The position numbers and the translations under genes were made by a program. A model generated the notes under the pieces. It was given only the letters and a program-made list of their open reading frames with translations. It was not told where the DNA came from and made no database searches. Shown here in pieces: positions 60,117-63,283 of a stretch of DNA of 63,283 nt. Source of the stretch: an uncultured bacterium (GTDB taxonomy: Bacteria; Patescibacteriota; Gracilibacteria; Absconditabacterales; Absconditicoccaceae); NCBI GenBank assembly GCA_937872535.1, contig CALMTC010000008.1, positions 1 to 63,283 on the forward strand, given 5' to 3'. Positions within the stretch are counted from its first letter, which is position 1. Every line of letters starts with the position of its first letter.

Positions 60117-61550
60117 ATGTTTTCACTCGAAACAATCGTCTCTTGGGCAAAGCGCAAAGGATTTGTCTATCCAGGATCAGATATTTATGGTTGACTTGCA
60201 AATGCCTGGGATTACGGTCCATACGGCTCTCAGCTCAAAAAAAATATCCAAGATTTGCGATGGAAATTTTTTGTCACCGACAGAGAAGATATGGTCGGTA
60301 TGGACACAGCTATTTTGGCTCATCCTCGTACGCGAGAGGCGAGTGGTCATGTAGGATGATTTTCAGATGCACTCGTCGACGACAAGAAAACAGGTCAGAG
60401 ATTTCGTGCTGATAAGCTCATAGAAGCTAGCCTAGAAGCTAAAAAACAAAGATTTTGAGAAGAAAGCCTGATGAGCTATCTCAAAGAAACTTTTGGAGTA
60501 GAAAATCTTTCTCCGGAAGCTCGATGACCAGTTATCATGAAAGACTATCTCGTCAAAGAAAAAGTAAAAAACCCAGATACCAATAAAGAAGCAGATTGGA
60601 CAGATATCCGCCAATTTAACTTGATGCTTAGCACTCATCTCGGACCAGTAGCTGACGATGCGAGCAAGATTTATATGAGACCTGAGACATGCCAGAGTCT
60701 CTTCACAGATTTCAAACAAGTTTGCGACACGACGAGAATCAGAATTCCTTTTGGACTAGCTCAGATAGGAAAAGCATTCCGTAATGAAATCACACCAGGT
60801 CAGTTTTTGTACCGTACTCGTGAGTTTGAACAGATGGAAATCGAATATTTTGTGCCAGCAGATCCTGAGGAAGCAGAAAAACATTTTTCATACTGGAAAG
60901 AAATTAGTATGCACTACTGGAAAGAAATTTTGTGAATACCAGCAGAAAAACTTCAGTATAAAAAACACGATAAACTAGCTCATTATGCTGCAGATGCTTA
61001 TGATATCGAATATCAGTTTCCATGGTGACGAGGAGAAGTTCAGTGAATCCACAATAGAACAGATTTTGATCTTCGCCAGCATCAAGAATTTTCAAAAAAA
61101 GATATGCAGTATCATGACCCCAAAACATGATTGAGATATATTCCACGATGTATTGAAGCTTCGACAGGACTAGGTCGTTCCTTGATGGTTTCACTTCTTG
61201 AATTCTACGACGAAGAAGAGCTTACGAACAAGAATGGAGAAAAAGAAACTCGTGTGGTTGTGAGATTTCCATTTGCTTTAGCACCAGTAAAATATGCGAT
61301 TCTTCCACTCATGGAAAAAGATGAAGCGATGGTTGCAAAGGGTCGCGAAATATTTTCAGCATTGAAAAAAATACATAATTGTGAATTCGATCTTGGTGGA
61401 GCAATAGGAAAGCGTTATCGCCGTCAAGATGAAATTGGTACGCCATACTGTATTACGATTGATCATCAGTCATTGGAAGATGGTACGGTGACGATAAGAG
61501 ATCGCGATACGATGGAACAGAAACGCGTTAATCGAAATGAGATTATCTAA
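60117..61550 (+). CDS. glyS: Glycine-tRNA ligase (alpha2 type)
   Basis: A 477-residue class II GlyRS of the dimeric type found in archaea, eukaryotes and many bacteria. [33 protein letters not shown] is the N-terminus, RPETCQSLFTDFKQ and RIPFGLAQIGKAFRNEITPGQFLYRTREFEQMEIEYF are motif 2, and CIEASTGLGRSLMVSLLEFYDEE is motif 3. The anticodon domain follows. It charges tRNA-Gly; in code-25 lineages it must also charge tRNA-Gly(UCA), the tRNA that reads UGA. It itself has TGA-coded glycines (IYGGLAN, WGRGEVQG). Confidence 0.95.
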
Positions 61551-61626
61551 AGTCTTGTCAAGAAGAAAAGCCGATTAATAATGTCAGACTTTTTTACTTA
61601 GTTTTATTTTTCTCAAATACAAAACT

Positions 61627-62031
61627 ATGGAAATAAACTACATTGCTATTATCATTGCTTCACTAATTGTCTTTTTTGTTTGAATGTTATGGTACTCTGA
61701 GATCCTTTTTGGAGGATTGTGGATAAAAGAAATGGGAATTAGCCTAAAAGATGCCAAAAAAGAACAAAGTGGTATGCGAAAGATGCTCGTTATACAGTTT
61801 ATCACGACGGTAGCGACGACTTATATTTTAGCTTATTTACTTGTCATGCTCCAGATTACTGAAATGCGACCAGCTCTTCAGTTAGCATTCTGGATATGGT
61901 TCGGATTCTTGGCTATGCCTGGTATCACTGCTATGCTCTGGGACAAAAGATCTCTCACTTTGACCCTTATCAATCAGTCTCACTTTTTGCTCAATCTCAT
62001 AATCGCTACACTTGTTCTTGTCTCAATGTAA
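61627..62031 (+). CDS. DUF1761 membrane protein
   Basis: A 134-residue protein with four hydrophobic helices. NYIAIIIASLIVFFVGMLWYSEILFGGLWIKEMG is the DUF1761 opening (n...v..a.......g.lWY..lfg..W...mg), and LAFWIWFGFLAMPGITAMLWDKRSLTLTLINQSHFLLNLIIAT the rest. Function unknown; inner membrane. A single TGA codes for the Gly of VGMLWY. Confidence 0.85.
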
Positions 62032-62048
62032 ATCTAAGAAAAATCACA

Positions 62049-62062
62049 CCTGCCTAGGCAGG
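62049..62062. repeat. Palindrome CCTGCCTAGGCAGG
   Basis: A perfect 14-base palindrome 18 bases after the DUF1761 stop. A widespread intergenic motif; it may act as a weak terminator or repeat. Confidence 0.5.
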
Positions 62063-62091
62063 CTTATCAAACTTTCTGGTTTTTAAATAAG

Positions 62092-62126
62092 AAAAACGGC
62101 TGATCAAATACGATCGCCGTTTTTTA
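62092..62126. terminator. Bidirectional terminator
   Basis: AAAAACGGC (62092-62100) pairs with GCCGTTTTT (62116-62124), with GATC/GATC inside. It serves convergent genes. Confidence 0.85.
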
Positions 62127-62135
62127 AAACTATGG

Positions 62136-63158
62136 CTAGATACCAAAGTTTGATGAGATCTTTGTATAAACTTTTTTCAAGTTTTCTACATCATCTTTTC
62201 CTTCAGCTTCAAAAGCTACTGCAATTACACAAGAAGCCATAATGAGTGCTTCTTCTTGATAAGATAGATTATGCTTTTTTATATATATGCTATAAATAAG
62301 CATTTGTAGCTTCTGAAAATTTTTTTTGTTATAATATGCTATGCCTTCTTGAAGAAGATAGGCATAGGCTTTGGGATTGAGACTTTTGACCAATTCCATT
62401 TCAAGGAGGTGAGCATTGACTTCACCCATGAGATATTGATTGAGGTCATTCCAGTCCTCTCCATCGTACTTCATGTCATAGACATGGCAAAGTTCATGAG
62501 CCAAAATAATCCCAAGCCATTCTTTACTAGCAAACGAAGTAGCAATCCGAATAGTTTTACCACCAGGTTCAGTTATGACAGGAGATCTCATTTTTTCATG
62601 TTTTTCTGGCATATAAACTACTTCAAAAAGAGTAGTGTCACGCATAATTCTATTCAATTCAGCAGAATCTTTGCTCACGAAAGTAGTGATAGTTTGATTG
62701 ACAGGTATACTGTAAAAAGCCTTATCTTGAAGCATTGTAATATGCTTCGCTACTTTAGGATGCCATTCAAACATTTTGAGAGATTCGATAGAAATCTTCT
62801 CCCAGTACTTTTGTTGTGCGACCATACAGTCGATTCGTTCAGTAGAATTCTTGTAGGCACAGTCAAATTTTTTGATTTCAGTAGTAGTATCGATAAAAGT
62901 TGGTTCTACTTTAAAGATTTTCTTTACCACTATAAACCCAAAAATACAGGACACAATGACAATAATACTAACTCTAAAAATAAAAGTGAATAGGTGTGCC
63001 TTAGCTAATTCTTTAGACTCCTTGATTCGAGAAGAGAAGTTCTCTTTCATTTTTTTGGTGCCATTTTTTTCTTCAAGAGTTCTGACTTTTATCAGCTCTA
63101 TACTTCTTTTTTTGAGTGGACTCATCCACCATTGAAACATTTTCTGAATTTTACTCAT
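62136..63158 (-). CDS. Membrane-anchored protein with HExxH metalloprotease motif
   Basis: A 340-residue protein. One membrane helix at about 57-79 (FTFIFRVSIIVIVSCIFGFIVV) leaves a large outer domain. GIILAHELCHVYDMKYDG holds HExxH (His221, Glu222, His225), and Glu246 in MGEVNAHLLEM could be the third ligand. It resembles gene 9943 in layout, and both could be exported peptidases of one family. No TGA is present in 340 codons; it stops at TAG. It has a TTGACT-N16-TATTCT promoter and a terminator, as other TGA-free genes. Confidence 0.65.
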   Translation of the reverse strand: MSKIQKMFQWWMSPLKKRSIELIKVRTLEEKNGTKKMKENFSSRIKESKELAKAHLFTFIFRVSIIVIVSCIFGFIVVKKIFKVEPTFIDTTTEIKKFDCAYKNSTERIDCMVAQQKYWEKISIESLKMFEWHPKVAKHITMLQDKAFYSIPVNQTITTFVSKDSAELNRIMRDTTLFEVVYMPEKHEKMRSPVITEPGGKTIRIATSFASKEWLGIILAHELCHVYDMKYDGEDWNDLNQYLMGEVNAHLLEMELVKSLNPKAYAYLLQEGIAYYNKKNFQKLQMLIYSIYIKKHNLSYQEEALIMASCVIAVAFEAEGKDDVENLKKVYTKISSNFGI

Positions 63159-63180
63159 TTTTTTTTGTTTTAGGGGATGA

Positions 63181-63208
63181 AGAATATATTAAAAAATAAA
63201 AAAGTCAA
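63181..63208 (-). promoter_or_regulatory. Sigma-70 promoter, shared TTGACT-N16 design
   Basis: TTGACT (63203-63208), 16 bases, TATTCT (63181-63186) on the minus strand; 23 bases from the ATG at 63158. Confidence 0.75.
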
Positions 63209-63283
63209 GAAATTTATTCTGCTCGCAATGTTAATATTGCAGCAATTAGGTTTACAGATTAGAAGATAGATAGGTATAGTAGG

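Overview
The window reads as a chromosome segment of an A+T-rich ultra-small bacterium of the Candidate Phyla Radiation that uses genetic code 25 (UGA = glycine), as known for Absconditabacteria (SR1) and Gracilibacteria (BD1-5/GN02). Read with the standard code, most genes break at TGA. Read with TGA as Gly they become full-length, and the TGAs fall on invariant glycines: the GGGIAG dinucleotide fold of the oxidoreductase at 6242, the DGLDG motif of MraY, the Nudix-box glycines, and PheT, RpoD, LigA, ThrS, GlyS and HsdM throughout. TAA and TAG remain stops. The one tRNA present is tRNA-Trp(CCA), which does not argue for a Trp reading of UGA.

Layout. 1-2.1 kb: lipoprotein with a C39-like Cys/His pair, then a MazEF-type toxin-antitoxin pair. 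2.4-9.9 kb: housekeeping run pheT, rpoD, FAD oxidoreductase, ligA. 9.9-14.6 kb (minus): metalloprotease-like lipoprotein, sufS, an unknown, queA, an unknown. 14.8-18.8 kb (plus): mraY, O-antigen-ligase-like protein, zinc-ribbon/HTH protein, ZIP transporter. 19-29.4 kb (minus): SulP transporter, Met-rich protein, ABC exporter, two toxin-antitoxin loci (one with a dead toxin), metallo-hydrolase, Nudix, zinc-ribbon protein, thrS. 29.5-35.6 kb (plus): candidate structured RNA, then a tight cluster of CYTH protein, methyltransferase, Fe/2OG dioxygenase, unknown and ABC-F. 35.6-37.9 kb (minus): DUF1294, ppa, pseudo-receiver, secreted protein with a Bacteroidota-style sorting domain. 38-41.2 kb: a 1054-aa lytic transglycosylase/SGNH-hydrolase fusion. 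41.7-44.1 kb: trmB and a DEAD-box helicase. 44.2-54.2 kb: dispersed type I restriction-modification island in which hsdR is separated from a LexA-like/coiled-coil membrane protein/hsdS/HEPN-like/DUF2188/hsdM operon by rhuM and small genes. 54.3-63.3 kb: tRNA-Trp, adk, TPM-domain protein, lemA, Nudix plus isopentenyl-phosphate-kinase-like pair, glyS, DUF1761 and a membrane metalloprotease.

Two gene populations are interleaved. Most genes are rich in in-frame TGA. A second set, mostly secreted, membrane or accessory proteins (225, 9943, 12161, 14088, 18979, 36640, 37109, 62136, and also adk), has no internal TGA. Seven of these, all on the minus strand, share one promoter design (TTGACT, 16 bp, TATNNT-like). 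Two of them (SulP at 18979, unknown at 12161) have TGA as their only stop before their own intrinsic terminator, so under code 25 they would give non-stop transcripts. This points either to recent transfer from standard-code bacteria or to context-dependent UGA meaning, and is the most interesting signal here together with the LexA/membrane/HEPN restriction operon.

All calls come from reading and translating by eye; no database search was run.
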